Of a stretch of 64,000 nt of DNA, positions 24,701 to 35,181 are shown piece after piece. The notes beneath the pieces were generated by a model. The model had not been told where the DNA came from and searched no databases. It saw only the letters and a program-made list of their open reading frames with translations. The DNA is from Deinandra increscens subsp. villosa. Its lineage: Eukaryota > Streptophyta > Magnoliopsida > Asterales > Asteraceae. The position numbers and the translations under genes were made by a program. The first letter of the stretch is position 1. Each line of letters opens with the position of its first letter. The stretch is taken from NCBI GenBank assembly GCA_039602395.1, contig JBCNJP010000017.1, positions 19,438,729 through 19,502,728 on the forward strand, written 5' to 3'.

Positions 24701-25462
24701 CCATTATTTGCAAAGATAATTGTCAAAATTGAATCTAATTAGGAACAATAATATTCACTATTACTAGGTATGTACCTTTATAAAAATGGATCTCAAATTA
24801 AAACAACGAGGTTATTTGAAGTTGAGTGTAGAAAATAAAAGTCAAAATTGAAGCTACTTAGAAACGAAATTAGATAATAAACTAGAACTACCTGTACTCC
24901 ATATACGGATCGAAATTATCGCCGCTCCATCCCCGTGTTTTATCAGAAGCCATGAAGGAGAAAGTAATTAAGCTTAATATCATTTCCCAACACTTGAACC
25001 CTAACGGTCGCTCTCTCTATCTTCACTTCGCTTCGCGAGCTCCTGCCAATTGACGTTACCGACACTCTCGACCGCTTAATCTCACATCGCATTCCATTAT
25101 CAACATTGTTTACCTTCAATCGACGCATGTCGTATTCTTCGGTAAAATCGATGGTTTGCATTCATGTGAGGGGGGTTCGAAACACTAAAATCGTCACCTG
25201 AATGTCCTCATTGGCTCCCAATTTCAATCGCGTGTGGTGATCTCCCGATCGTCGTTCTGTGGGGGTGTGTGGAATCTAGGGTTTTTCTTTTCTTAGCCTG
25301 AGATATATTAGATGGACTTTTAATGTTCCAAAAGTGCCCCTCCATGTATTTTAGATTCTAAAATCTTGAATTTACACTTTCAGCCCCTCCCCTTAAAAAA
25401 ACAAGTTGTTTTCGTGTTTTCGTGTTTTCGCAATAAAACTTGTTTTCACAGGATCCTTACCC
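21734..25462. mobile_element. E4: 3.7-kb TIR element with palindrome array
   Basis: The left end GGGGAAGGATCATGTGAAAA and the right end, inversely GGGTAAGGATCCTGTGAAAA, form terminal inverted repeats, followed inward by CGAAAACGTGAAAAC-like sequence. TA tracts lie on both sides: the left one was entered by the copia element and the right one is shared with E5. Minus-strand frames at 24943-25161 and 24210-24434 could be exons of a degraded gene but match nothing I recognise. About two dozen copies of a TTGCACATGTGCAA-type palindrome lie between 22368 and 24685. Confidence 0.75.
22368..24685. repeat. Dispersed palindromes, core TGCACATGTGCA
   Basis: Perfect 12-base copies start at 22368, 22504, 22661, 23261, 23827, 24214, 24428, 24628 and 24674, with at least a dozen one- or two-base variants between them. 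Many extend to ATTATTGCACATGTGCAATAAT-like forms. Spacing is irregular, so they are not a simple tandem array. CACATG is also a bHLH-type E-box core. Confidence 0.9.
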
Positions 25463-25484
25463 TATATATATATATATATATATA
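25463..25484. repeat. (TA)n microsatellite shared by E4 and E5
   Basis: Eleven TA units lie between the right terminus of E4 (..TTACC) and the left terminus of E5 (GGGTAAGG..). The two inward-facing ends form a near-perfect palindrome around it. Confidence 0.95.
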
Positions 25485-26241
25485 GGGTAAGGATCCTGTG
25501 AAAACAACTTTTATTGCGAAAACACGAAAACAAATATTAAAACCTCTAAAACTTTTTCATACGTTAATATTTTTTTTTTTGAAAATTGCACCAAAATCCT
25601 TAAAATTATGTTATCTTTAGTTCTGGAAAAAATTAAAAAAAAAAATTTAAAATTATTATTGCACCTGTGCAATATTTTTTTTATTATTATTGCACATATG
25701 CAATAATATTAAAACCTTTTATAACTTTTTCATATGTTAAAATTTTTTATAAAAACTTGCACTATAAATCTTATAATTCTGCTATTATTAATTTTCTGGA
25801 GAAAATTAATAAAAATTCGACGTTTTTTAAATTTTTTTATTATTGCACATGTGCAATAAAAAGTTATTATTGCACATGTGCAATAATATTAAAACCTCTA
25901 TAACTTTTTCATACGTTAATATTTTTTATAAAAAATTGTACCATAGATCTTATAATTCTGTTATCTTTAATTTTTGAAAAAATTTTAAAAAAAATTAATG
26001 TTTTTTGTTAATATTGCACATGTGTAATATAATTAATACGTATTATTGCACATGTGCAATAATAAAAAAAAATCACGAAATTTTATATGTTTAATTTTTT
26101 TTCCCAGAATTAAAGGTGACATAATTTTAAGACTTTTGGTGCAAATTTTTTAAAAAATTATTAACGTATGAGGAAGTTATAGAGGTTTTAATATTTGTTT
26201 TCGTGTTTTCACAATAACATCTTGTTTTTATTTGATTCTTC

Positions 26242-26244
<3 letters not shown>
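25485..26244. mobile_element. E5: short TIR element, same family as E1
   Basis: It opens with GGGTAAGGATCCTGTGAAAA and ends ..TTCTTCCCC before a TA tract. The inner part matches E1 along both arms (AACCTCTAAAACTTTTTCAT, ACGTTAATATTTTTT, GTTATCTTTAGTTCTGGA). Perfect TGCACATGTGCA palindromes start at 25844, 25871 and 26047, with variants near 25670, 25690 and 26015. It has no coding capacity. Confidence 0.8.

Positions 26245-26305
<61 letters not shown>
26245..26305. repeat. (TA)n microsatellite, right end of the element chain
   Basis: A TA run directly after the CCCC end of E5. No further element end is seen on its right side. Confidence 0.95.
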
Positions 26306-26310
<5 letters not shown>

Positions 26311-27425
26311 CAAAAAACAGTTTTCCCAATTCTTGATTCTTAAATATAACCACATAGGTCTAAGCCGGCGGTTATAACTGACTAATATTAAAATTATATA
26401 TTTTGTCCAAAGTGAGTGTCGGGTATTATTCTGTTAATTTTCAGAGTCCCAATATTAACAGTTTGATTCATGTAGATGCTTTTGTCCATACCCAACATAT
26501 TCAGAATTAATATTACTTGCTTCAGAGACTTGTACACCAAGTTTTGAGTTTTGTAATATTTCTATTATTACAAAATCTATATATATCTTCTTTTAATAAT
26601 CCATTAACTTTTAAGATGACGCTCATTCTTACAAAACGGTTTTATTTGTGTACAAGATCATTATTATGATAATGATGTAACAAAACACGGTATACCTTCC
26701 GGTCGTTACGCGACTTGAGCCTTGTTAACCATAAAACGTGAAACATGTCCAATTTTAATAAGCGAGTAGTCCATTCCATGTAGAATTTCGCCACGAGTAA
26801 TATTATGACATTAGTTTCCAGATTTGACCATGTCTGACCCTCGATAATCGTTGACCAGAATGTTTCGGGTTTGACCCGATTGACTTTCTTTGACACGACA
26901 CCAAAATTAATGAATAAGTAGTCTATCCTGCTTAGAATTTCGCCACGAACAAGAATATGAGGTCGAATTACAGAGACTTCGTTTGACCATCCAAATCTGT
27001 TGACCAGAAGCGTTTACCGAGTCGACTCGGTTAACTCGGTACCGAGTTAACTCAAAACCATCCAAAAGTGTATCCAAACACCACTAAACCCATCCTATGC
27101 TCAAAATAACCAACCACCACCATCATTTTCGCAATCCCGGTGGCGGAGGCCATGGCCGCCGTCGATCGGCCTTCTACAGCCGTGAACCACCATCGCAACC
27201 TCATCGGCAGTCCAAGATCTATACATGCATGTGTGAATCGGGGTTAGAGAAGAGAATACATGTAATCCTAGTTAAAAAAATAAAAATAAAAATAAAATTT
27301 ATAACTTAAAAGAATATAATAGGAAAGAGGGGGAACACCATTTGTCAAAGAGCGTGTGCCAAGAAGCACGAATTCTTCTTCATCGTCCTCGATCCAGATT
27401 CGGCTTGAATTCATTCTACCAAATT
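26306..27425. other. Intergenic region upstream of the RING gene
   Basis: No gene was recognised. Small frames at 26642-26896 (-) and 27097-27309 (+) have no family features. The last part, with GC-rich CCGTCGATCGGCC near 27165 and AT-rich DNA after it, probably contains the RING gene promoter, but no clear TATA position can be fixed. Confidence 0.4.
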
Positions 27426-27450
27426 CCATTCCATTCCATTCCATTCCATT
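27426..27450 (+). repeat. (CCATT)5 pentanucleotide repeat in the likely 5' UTR
   Basis: Five perfect CCATT units end 27 bases before the RING gene start codon, so they are probably transcribed. Confidence 0.9.
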
Positions 27451-27477
27451 ACTGATAGCTTCAATCGACTCCCTCTA

Positions 27478-28737
27478 ATGGCGGATATTCCAAAAATCCA
27501 CTCTTCACCTCCGCAATCCGTACTCCAACAAGATGATGAACCAATTTCATCTCAACAACAAACCCTAGACGATTCCGATACAAACTGCTCTACTCTCCTT
27601 GAAGACGACGATGATCTTGTCAACGTAGCTGATGCAGGCGTCCCCTACACCTTTGTTTTAGATCCGTTTTCTCCGCTCGATTCATCGTTCTTCGTCCCTC
27701 CATCTTCGTCTTCGTATCACCATCATCATAATAATCAGGTAAACTCGAATTCATGTTCCTGTTGCTCCTCCGAATCGGAATCAGAATCCGATTATCCGGA
27801 TTCAACTGTTTATCCTGATTGTCTGTACGGCCGTGACGAAGAGTACGACCAGATGGATTTCATCACCGATTTGTTCGAATCACGTTCTGAAACTGATCAT
27901 GTTTCCGGCCGTTTATCCAGCACCGGTGTAGGAATTAGCGTTTCTGAAGGCAGTGTGGTTGATGATCATGATGATGATTTTGTTTCCAATAATATCGAGG
28001 AGCTAGGGTTAGGGTTAGGGTACGAAGGAGGAGGAGGTGGTGGTGGTGGTTTAAGAGTTGCGAGAATCGAATCCGACTCCGATACAGAAGATTTAGGAGC
28101 TGATCAAAACGAAAACACAATCGAAACCACTGATTTGAATTCTGAACATATCTGGGATTGTCCATCTTTCGATACTGCTAGGGTTGATGATAGGGAGGGG
28201 TTGAGTTCAGTAATCGATCGGATCGAAGAGATATCTGTTTCATCAGATATATCATCAGAGGGAGATGCTGCAGTTGGGGTTTTGGAATGGGAGATTCTGT
28301 TGGCTGTTAATAATTTGGAAAGAAATCTTGATTTTGCAACAGATGGAGAAGAAGGATTTGTTTACACGCCTGAATTCGATACATTGATCGGCCAATTCGT
28401 GGAGACTGTTAGAGCTCTAAGAGGTAGTCCTCCAGCTGCTAAATCATTTATAGACAATCTTCCACTGGTGGCATTCAAAAAAGGGGATGCAAAAGATGAT
28501 GATACTATAACCTGTGCGGTTTGTAAAGATGAAATTTCAGTGGAGGAACTTGTGGCGCAGCTTCCTTGTAAACATCATTACCATGGTGACTGCATTGTGC
28601 CATGGTTAAGTATCCGTAACACGTGCCCGGTTTGTCGGTTTGAGCTGCCTACAGATGATGTGGATTATGAAAGAAGCAAGAATAGGGTGGATGATGACGA
28701 GCTGCGAGTCGGGTATGGTCTTGATCTTTCACCTTGA
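27478..28737 (+). CDS. RING-H2 finger E3 ubiquitin ligase
   Basis: A 419-residue single-exon protein. The RING-H2 domain is near the C-terminus with all eight zinc ligands: C346, C349, C364, H366, H369, C372, C383 and C386 (C-x2-C-x14-C-x-H-x2-H-x2-C-x10-C-x2-C), and a conserved PWL between ligands 6 and 7. Such domains recruit an E2 enzyme and pass ubiquitin to substrates. Just upstream is a YTPEFDTLIGQFVETVRALRGSPPAAKSFIDNLP block, typical of plant CIP8/RING1-like ligases. The N-terminal half is acidic and low-complexity: a His run near residue 82, Ser/Cys/Glu runs, and a Gly run near 187. No signal peptide or membrane segment is visible, so it is likely cytosolic or nuclear. The substrate is unknown. 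Confidence 0.93.
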   Translation: MADIPKIHSSPPQSVLQQDDEPISSQQQTLDDSDTNCSTLLEDDDDLVNVADAGVPYTFVLDPFSPLDSSFFVPPSSSSYHHHHNNQVNSNSCSCCSSESESESDYPDSTVYPDCLYGRDEEYDQMDFITDLFESRSETDHVSGRLSSTGVGISVSEGSVVDDHDDDFVSNNIEELGLGLGYEGGGGGGGGLRVARIESDSDTEDLGADQNENTIETTDLNSEHIWDCPSFDTARVDDREGLSSVIDRIEEISVSSDISSEGDAAVGVLEWEILLAVNNLERNLDFATDGEEGFVYTPEFDTLIGQFVETVRALRGSPPAAKSFIDNLPLVAFKKGDAKDDDTITCAVCKDEISVEELVAQLPCKHHYHGDCIVPWLSIRNTCPVCRFELPTDDVDYERSKNRVDDDELRVGYGLDLSP

Positions 28738-28917
28738 CACTGTTGTACAATCAATATATGATATTTGTAAATACTTTCATGTTGGTTTTGTTGTAGTGCA
28801 AATGAAACATTAGAATACATGGGTTTGAAAACATTCCAGCTGATATTTTCTTGTTAACAAAAAAAAGTCCAATGAACATATTTCTTAAAGGTGCTATTGT
28901 TTCTTCCATATGGTGAT
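28738..28917 (+). other. 3' flank of the RING gene
   Basis: Probable 3' UTR. About 35 bases at 28857-28893 (GTCCAATGAACATAT with flanks) recur at about 29738-29775 on the far side of the MITE, so a piece of this flank is duplicated. Confidence 0.5.
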
Positions 28918-29297
28918 GGAAAATTGGAATTAAATAATCCAAGTTATTGGGTATTGGCGGATAATAATCCGAGTTTCAATATTGGCCTACAATAATCCCA
29001 ATTATTTGGGTCTTGGAATTCATTGGGCCGCCGTTAATTTTCACTAACTCCGCTAGTACTTGCTGACGTGGCAGGTGATGTGGCATCATTTTTGCTGACG
29101 TGGCAGGTGATGTGGCATCATACTTGCTGATGTGGCATGTGCCACGTCAGCACACAACTAACGGAGTTAGTGAAAAATTAACGGCGGCCCAATGAATTCC
29201 AAGACCAAAATGATTGGGATTATTGTAGGCCAATATTGGAACTCGGATTATTATCCGCCAATACCCAATAACTTGGATTATTTAATTCCAAGTTATC
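28918..29297. mobile_element. MULE-type MITE with long inverted repeats
   Basis: The 380-bp element is flanked by the 9-bp direct repeat TATGGTGAT at 28909-28917 and 29298-29306, the duplication size of Mutator-like elements. Its arms of about 140-155 bp are near-perfect inverted repeats, starting GG(A)AAATTGGAATTAAATAA and GATAACTTGGAATTAAATAA. The centre has about 2.5 copies of a roughly 31-bp unit containing TGCTGACGTGGCAGGTGATG. No coding sequence. Confidence 0.9.
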
Positions 29298-30322
29298 TAT
29301 GGTGATTGAAACTGAACATTTGCTACTGTGGGTTAACTTAATGACTAAGAAACCTCAACTTTTACCATAACGGTCGGTGCTTAACTGGGTACACGAAGTC
29401 GTGATTTTGTTTGGTCATGGACCATCTTCATCAATTTACTCATTGAGTAGCTAGTTTCATAAATGAGTTTTCCATTTGCAGAGATGGTCTGCCTGCTTTG
29501 AAATATCCTTTATTCTATTCCTTGCAGCTACAGATCGATTTAGGTTATGTTTTATCTTAAACGGGTCGGTTAGAAAGCTCAAGCTAAACAGGAAACACAT
29601 AACAATCATGGAGAGATTGAGAGTGTGTGTTGTGTAATGAGATAGAAATCAGATGTCATTGGTTCAGTTTTGACTTTTTGGGTATCCATCTTTCCTCAGA
29701 ATACTGAAGGAACTTTTTTAGCTCACATACAATTTGTTAACAAAAGAAGTCCAATGAACATATATCTTTAAAGGTTTGTTATGTTCTATTATTTTTTATG
29801 GATTATGATTGTTTTTAATCAAATTTATTAAATTCTCAAGTATTTATATCTATAAATACATAACATTTTATATTTATTATATTATATAGTATGAAAATTA
29901 TATATAGTGTACTACAGAAAATGATTTAGTTATAAATAATTGTGTAAAAGTTGGATCCAAAAATCTCTAAAATAGAGTAATAAGACATCTAACCCAATCA
30001 ACATCTATTTAAACATGTGAGATACTGAAAGGTGAATCAATCAATACAACTCATTGACTGTGTATCCACGATGAGCTGTGACGGATCCAAAAAAACTTTT
30101 TTATGTGGTCAGAAATTTTATCATGAGATCGAATATAGGTAACTGAACAGGTCTAAAGATATTGACAGAAATATCATGGCAATGAAGAAATTTATTATTT
30201 ATTATTAGTAATATAGAGGTGTCCCTACTATATGTGATAATGTGAGTCTACAAATTGCTTGGACATCAAATATTAAGCTTTATGACCCTTGAACTTCTTA
30301 ACCTACTCTGCTCTTGCTCTAA
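29298..30322. other. Intergenic DNA, no gene recognised
   Basis: AT-rich DNA containing the second copy (about 29738-29775) of the duplicated RING 3'-flank sequence. Nothing else is supported. Confidence 0.4.
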
Positions 30323-30504
30323 GGCTAAACGTAATGGTTGAGCCGCATAGCACGCCGTGCTGATGTGGTGGAGAAGTCTCGCGCGGCTAGATCACGCCAG
30401 TCAAGATAGGGCCGCACTTTTTGGTGCAACCAAGGCTTACCACCACCGCACCCCCTCCTTTCGTTTTTCTCTCCATCTCTCTATAACTTTTCAATATAAT
30501 CTTA

Positions 30505-33309
30505 CTAGTCTTTAAAACCCGTGCATCGCACGCTGAGGTTTAAAAAAATTTTTTAAAAAAAAACATAATAATATTGTAACCATAAATTGTAGTTGAAATC
30601 TTTATCAATTCTCTAGTTTTGTGTTGCAACCATAAATAGACTTATTTATTCAAAGCCCATAAATTTGTTTAGGGGGTTAGAATTTTTTGTGGTCGTTATC
30701 TAACGCTAGATAACAAATTTAAATGATTGTGCAATTGAAAGGAAATTATGAAGATAACAAATCTGGTAATTTTCTATTTGGAAGGCAATTTATTAAAGAC
30801 CAAAATGTACAATTAGCAAGGTGCTGAAACAAATCCACAGCCAGAAGCAACCAACCAACAAAAACAGATTGAGGTCAATTAAAATTAAAATTTCTCTATA
30901 TATCCAATTCCAATCCTTGGATACCCGATCTCTCCTTGACCAGAAATAAGCTTGAATTTTGATCACCTGCATAATGACTCCACGAATAAATCTGGTAATT
31001 AATAATAGAGTATTGTGAAGGTGGAGAACTTTATGAGAAAATGGAATCAAGGGTAGATACACTGAGAAGCCTGCTACACAAATTCTTAGTTATGTAACTA
31101 AAGTGTTTTAAAGATATATATGTCTTGCACCCAAACCTTTTTTATTAAACAAATTCAAAGTACCCAAACAAAGACCTTAGCCTAAGCCACGACATTTATT
31201 AAACTAAATCTTAATAAAACAGTCACTTGAAGCATACAATACAAATTACATTCTATATCTTCTACTAAAGACTTTCTATCCATTGAATTGTCTAATCACA
31301 ACAAAAAAAATTAAGCATCAAGCAAGATCCTACGGATAAAACATTCATACAAAATGCATACAAAAAACAAACATCATAAATTCATAAAACAAACAGATTC
31401 AACATTCATACATATAAAGACAATAACTGACCTACACACCAGAAGAAGACCTTAAATCTATGAATAAACCAAATATAATCTGTGATTGAAACATAAAGAT
31501 ACAATCAATTACTTGTTGATTGTTAAGTCTTACCATACTAAATAGAAAACATCGGGTGCTATCATGTACAAAGAAGAACTTTTACTTGAAAGATAACATC
31601 ATGAAATTCTTAGTTTGGCATATTGACCCATTACAACTGACCTATTATAACCATCCGTTTCAACGAACCTGTTTTTGTTGGTATTTCAACTTCAATACCC
31701 AAAATAGAAGACATTGGATGCTATCATGTATAAATACGAAGTTTAACTTGAAAAGTAACACCATGAAATTCTATAGATTATGCTTTATTTAAGATAAAAA
31801 AGAATGCTATGATAAAAAGGAAAAAAATTTTGTTATACAGAGGTTACTTCTTGCCTCTAATTATAGCAAAAATGACTCAAATTATGATCAACTCAAAAAC
31901 ATAACTGTTAATCAAGAAAGTAAAAACAGTTTCACAAATGTAAATAACTCACATAAACAATAACTAAAGTAGCCTAAACTTACATATTGGTATTCAAAAT
32001 ATATCAAAAATACCAATTACAAACTATATCTAGTAAACTTTATATGAATACTAATCTGGCATAGGACACATGTAGAAATTATTTGCCAACCCCTAATGTT
32101 TTATAAATAAGTTTTACAAATAGAACCAAAGGTATATTTTTATTAATTAAAAACACATAATAGTTAAATTGAAATATTATTAATAAAATAAAATCGATGA
32201 AGTAGCGGTGAACAATGTAGGCACAGGTGATACAACTTCTAAAACAAAAGGAATGAAAAAGAGGAAAAGATGGTTTCCATAGAACATATAACATGTGCCC
32301 CAGATGCTAAAAATGGTTATCTCAAGTCCATGATAATAAGGTTTAAAATTGCTACAAAATAGTAACAATTTATCAGGCATATGAATAACAATGTTGAACA
32401 ATTTTCGGTAGCAAAACAACATTAAAAGTGCAACAAAACCACTGCGATTCAAGTTATTCAGCAGCTAAATAACAAAAGGTTTAAAAAACACAAAACAATA
32501 AATTAAGAATGCCAAGACAAACCAAAAGTGAAAACATAAAATCAAGAATGATTGGGTTAAAAAAGATGGCATCATAAATATAGTTTTAATTCATATGGAA
32601 ATTTGGAATCGAGTTCCATTCATACCTCTTGACCGAAAGGGGATTTAATTTCTCAATTGCTTCCGTTCATGTGGAATATTTGTATCATCCAAGAGTGAAG
32701 AATAATCTCAATCACGTAGATGCGATTAATAACCCTATTATTACTTGATGATGCTCAAATCAAACAAAAAACATAATAATTGGAGGTGAAAAAGGTTGCG
32801 ATTGAAATACCAGACAGTTACAAAGTTCGTCTTTTTCATATAAACCCTAATTTGATTGCAGCCGCCAACAAATATAAGAAAACCCATTTCGGGTTTGGCA
32901 AACTAACATCATAATCGATTCCGGAGATCTAAACCATACATGAAATTGAATTCAAGCAAGAACAGATTGTGTTGGTGATGAAACTCTGCCGCGACGGGGA
33001 CGGTTTCAGGATGAGGACGGTGGAGATTAGCGAGGGAAGTGCGGCGACAATGGAGATTGAAGAGTAGAGAGGGAAGAGCGGCGTGAAGCATGAGTGGGAA
33101 AATGAGAGATTAGGCCTACAATTTTAACCGCGTTATTTAGTTTGGATCGGGTTACCACATCAATTTGAGGATCCGCGTGTTTTATATTTGTGGTGATTAC
33201 TGAAATTACATTTGCCCTTAATTGGTGAAAAGTGAGGCATTGCGGTAACTCAGGGGATGGCTGTGGTGATGCCACCTCATCTGAAAATCTTTTTGTTTAT
33301 TAGGATAGA
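30505..33309 (-). mobile_element. Helitron on the minus strand, 2.8 kb, non-autonomous
   Basis: On the minus strand the 5' end is A|TCTATCCTAATAAAC at 33310/33309. The 3' end has the hairpin CGTGC-GAT-GCACG at 30532-30520, followed twelve bases later by CTAG at 30508-30505 and a host T. This is the full Helitron end structure with an A-T target. No Rep/helicase was found. A minus-strand frame at 33027-33275 (82 codons, Pro/Ser-rich) near the 5' end is of unknown worth, and the rest is AT-rich without a recognised captured gene. Confidence 0.8.
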
Positions 33310-33319
33310 TGATATATAA

Positions 33320-33692
33320 TCCTAGTAAAGCACTAAAATGGTTGTCACATGTCTTCATTTTAGAGGGTCTACATCATCACTGTCACATGTCAAACTCACA
33401 ATCAATTACAAATTTAGTAAATCACCAATTAAGAATAATTACCAATTTTGTCAAACATAATATATTTCTATAATCAACAATTTGTCAAACATAATAAATT
33501 TATTTTAAGAAAACTAATCAACAATTTGTTATACATAATAAATTTCTTTAATTTATTAAATTATCATTAGATGTTTTAGAAGGATTTTACATCAATCATA
33601 ATTTTAAAATATTTTAATCATTTTTTTGTTTGTATTTATTTAATATCATGAATCTAAATTCAGTCCGTGTAGTACACGGGTTACTAACCTAG
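33320..33692 (+). mobile_element. Small Helitron on the plus strand, 373 bp
   Basis: The 5' end is A|TCCTAGTAAAGCAC at 33319/33320. The 3' end has the hairpin CCGTG-TAGTA-CACGG (33665-33679) nine bases before CTAG|T (33689-33693). It contains repeats of CAACAATTTGT.A.ACATAAT. It is non-coding and stands head to head with the larger Helitron, only 10 bases apart. Confidence 0.8.
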
Positions 33693-33801
33693 TATTAATA
33701 TAAAAAATGACAAGTAGTGTGGTGGAGATAGGAAGGGGTGAAAGTGAAAGGCGATGATGTGGGGTTGGGATAGGATAGGATGACCATTACAAATAGCCTA
33801 A

Positions 33802-34526
33802 GAGATGAAATGAAGATCTTGACAATCTATGATCATGTTCTTTGTTATTGATGAACCACAAAACCCCACCGTTAGTAGATTTGGTTTAATGATTCAACGT
33901 GGAATTGAGATAACAAATAGAAAAGTATTGGAATGAACAGAATATTATTGATTCGAGAATACACACAGTTAAGGTGAAATCCTAGATCTTAAAGATGGAA
34001 AATACAAGTTATGAAATGTCCTATTTATACTTATTCGTCGGAATCGCATCTTCATAAGCTGAGGAGATGCACTTGCGTCTTTGTACATCCGCAACTGCAT
34101 CACTCTTTGTCGTACCCTCATATGTGACGCTAAACTCTTGGAAGTGTTATCCCAAAAGCACTTGCATGTCCACTCTTGACATATCCTCATCAGTTATATT
34201 GAACAATTTCAAGTAATTTACCAAAGCATTAGCAGTTTAATTGATCATTACAAAAACATACACCCTTTCGCAATTGAAATAATCTAAAATCAACCGAGAT
34301 AACCAGGAATCTTAATTCGAAGAAAGATCATACTCATCACATAGGAAATAACCAGAAACTATATATATATTCCAGAGTATTTTATTAGAACAAATTTAAG
34401 AGCGTGAGTACATCCGATTCTCTTTTTTTGTCCGAGGGTATGTAAAAAACAAAATTAAATACAAAATTAATGGTATAATTAATTAAATAGATAGCCATGA
34501 TGGTTGATGAAATGGTCCTTCTCGGT
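33802..34526. other. Intergenic DNA and 3' flank of the KIN-like gene
   Basis: No gene was recognised. A 73-codon minus-strand frame at 33969-34190 has no known domain. The last 100 or so bases are probably the 3' UTR of the minus-strand gene that ends at 34527. Confidence 0.4.
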
Positions 34527-34860
34527 TCATTTGTTTGCTCCAGTTGCATCTTTGGCTGCATCCACCGCTCCCTGTGCACCTGCCTTCATCTGTTGTCCAG
34601 CCTGAATTTGTATAATTTTAACTTTTTTAGTCAACCAAAATTGGTTTTCTAACATCAAAATTGGTCACATCTGTTTTTTATCCTAAAAAATCATAAATTT
34701 AATAGACAAATCATTAGTATTAAATGAGAAACTGAGACCTGCTGCATAGAGTCCTGGGCAGATGAAGCAGCTTGGCTAGCTTGGTCCTTCAGCTGGCCAG
34801 CCTTCTCCTGACCACAACAAAATAAATACCAATGTTATATACTTATATACATCCACACAC

Positions 34861-34910
<50 letters not shown>

Positions 34911-35181
34911 GTATATATATACACACACATGGCATTTAGTCAGAACCAGTTTTAAATAGAGAACTACAAGAACTGTAATATGTAGTTGTACATCATGCTT
35001 TGTTTATATAACAAGAGAGATAACATGAGTGGGATTGGCGATTATTACCATCAATACAAAAAGTAGAAATTGTTTATACACAATATATATAAATGATGAA
35101 TATGAAAGTTTAAAGAATAGAGACCTCGACTTGGCCCTTGGCTTGGCCAGCTTGATACTCTGCGCTTTGAGTGTTGTTCAT
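34527..35181 (-). CDS. KIN/LEA-like small hydrophilic stress protein, three exons
   Basis: The exons are 35181-35125, 34807-34739 and 34601-34527 (minus strand), with GT/AG introns and codon-boundary junctions. They give 66 residues with no Cys and few hydrophobics: MNNTQSAEYQAGQAKGQVEE, then KAGQLKDQASQAA, AGQQMKAGAQGAVDAAKD and a TGANK end. Length and layout match the Arabidopsis cold- and ABA-responsive KIN1/KIN2 type (66 residues, AGQA..EEK.., KDKTGLNK end). These LEA-like proteins are thought to protect cells during cold and drought. Intron 1 holds a (TA)n microsatellite. A TATA-like TTATATATAA lies about 70 bases upstream of the ATG on the minus strand. Confidence 0.88.
34865..34909. 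repeat. (TA)n microsatellite in intron 1 of the KIN-like gene
   Basis: A TA run flanked by ACAC tracts on both sides. No transposon end adjoins it. Confidence 0.95.

Larger units (their letters stand above)
30323..33798. mobile_element. Tourist-like (PIF/Harbinger) MITE, interrupted by two Helitrons
   Basis: The ends GGCTAAACGTAATGG (30323) and CCATTACAAATAGCC (to 33798) are inverted repeats, flanked by TAA at 30320-30322 and 33799-33801, the usual 3-bp Harbinger duplication. Removing the Helitrons at 30505-33309 and 33320-33692 leaves about 298 bp, a normal MITE length. The left part is GC-rich (CACGCCGTGCTGATGTGGTGG) with a weakly complementary right part. It has no coding capacity. Confidence 0.75.

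Noticed and set aside
28000..28022. AGGGTTAGGGTTAGGGT, resembling telomere repeat
   Set aside because: It is only about two and a half units and is in frame within the RING protein (Leu-Gly run), so it is coding low complexity.
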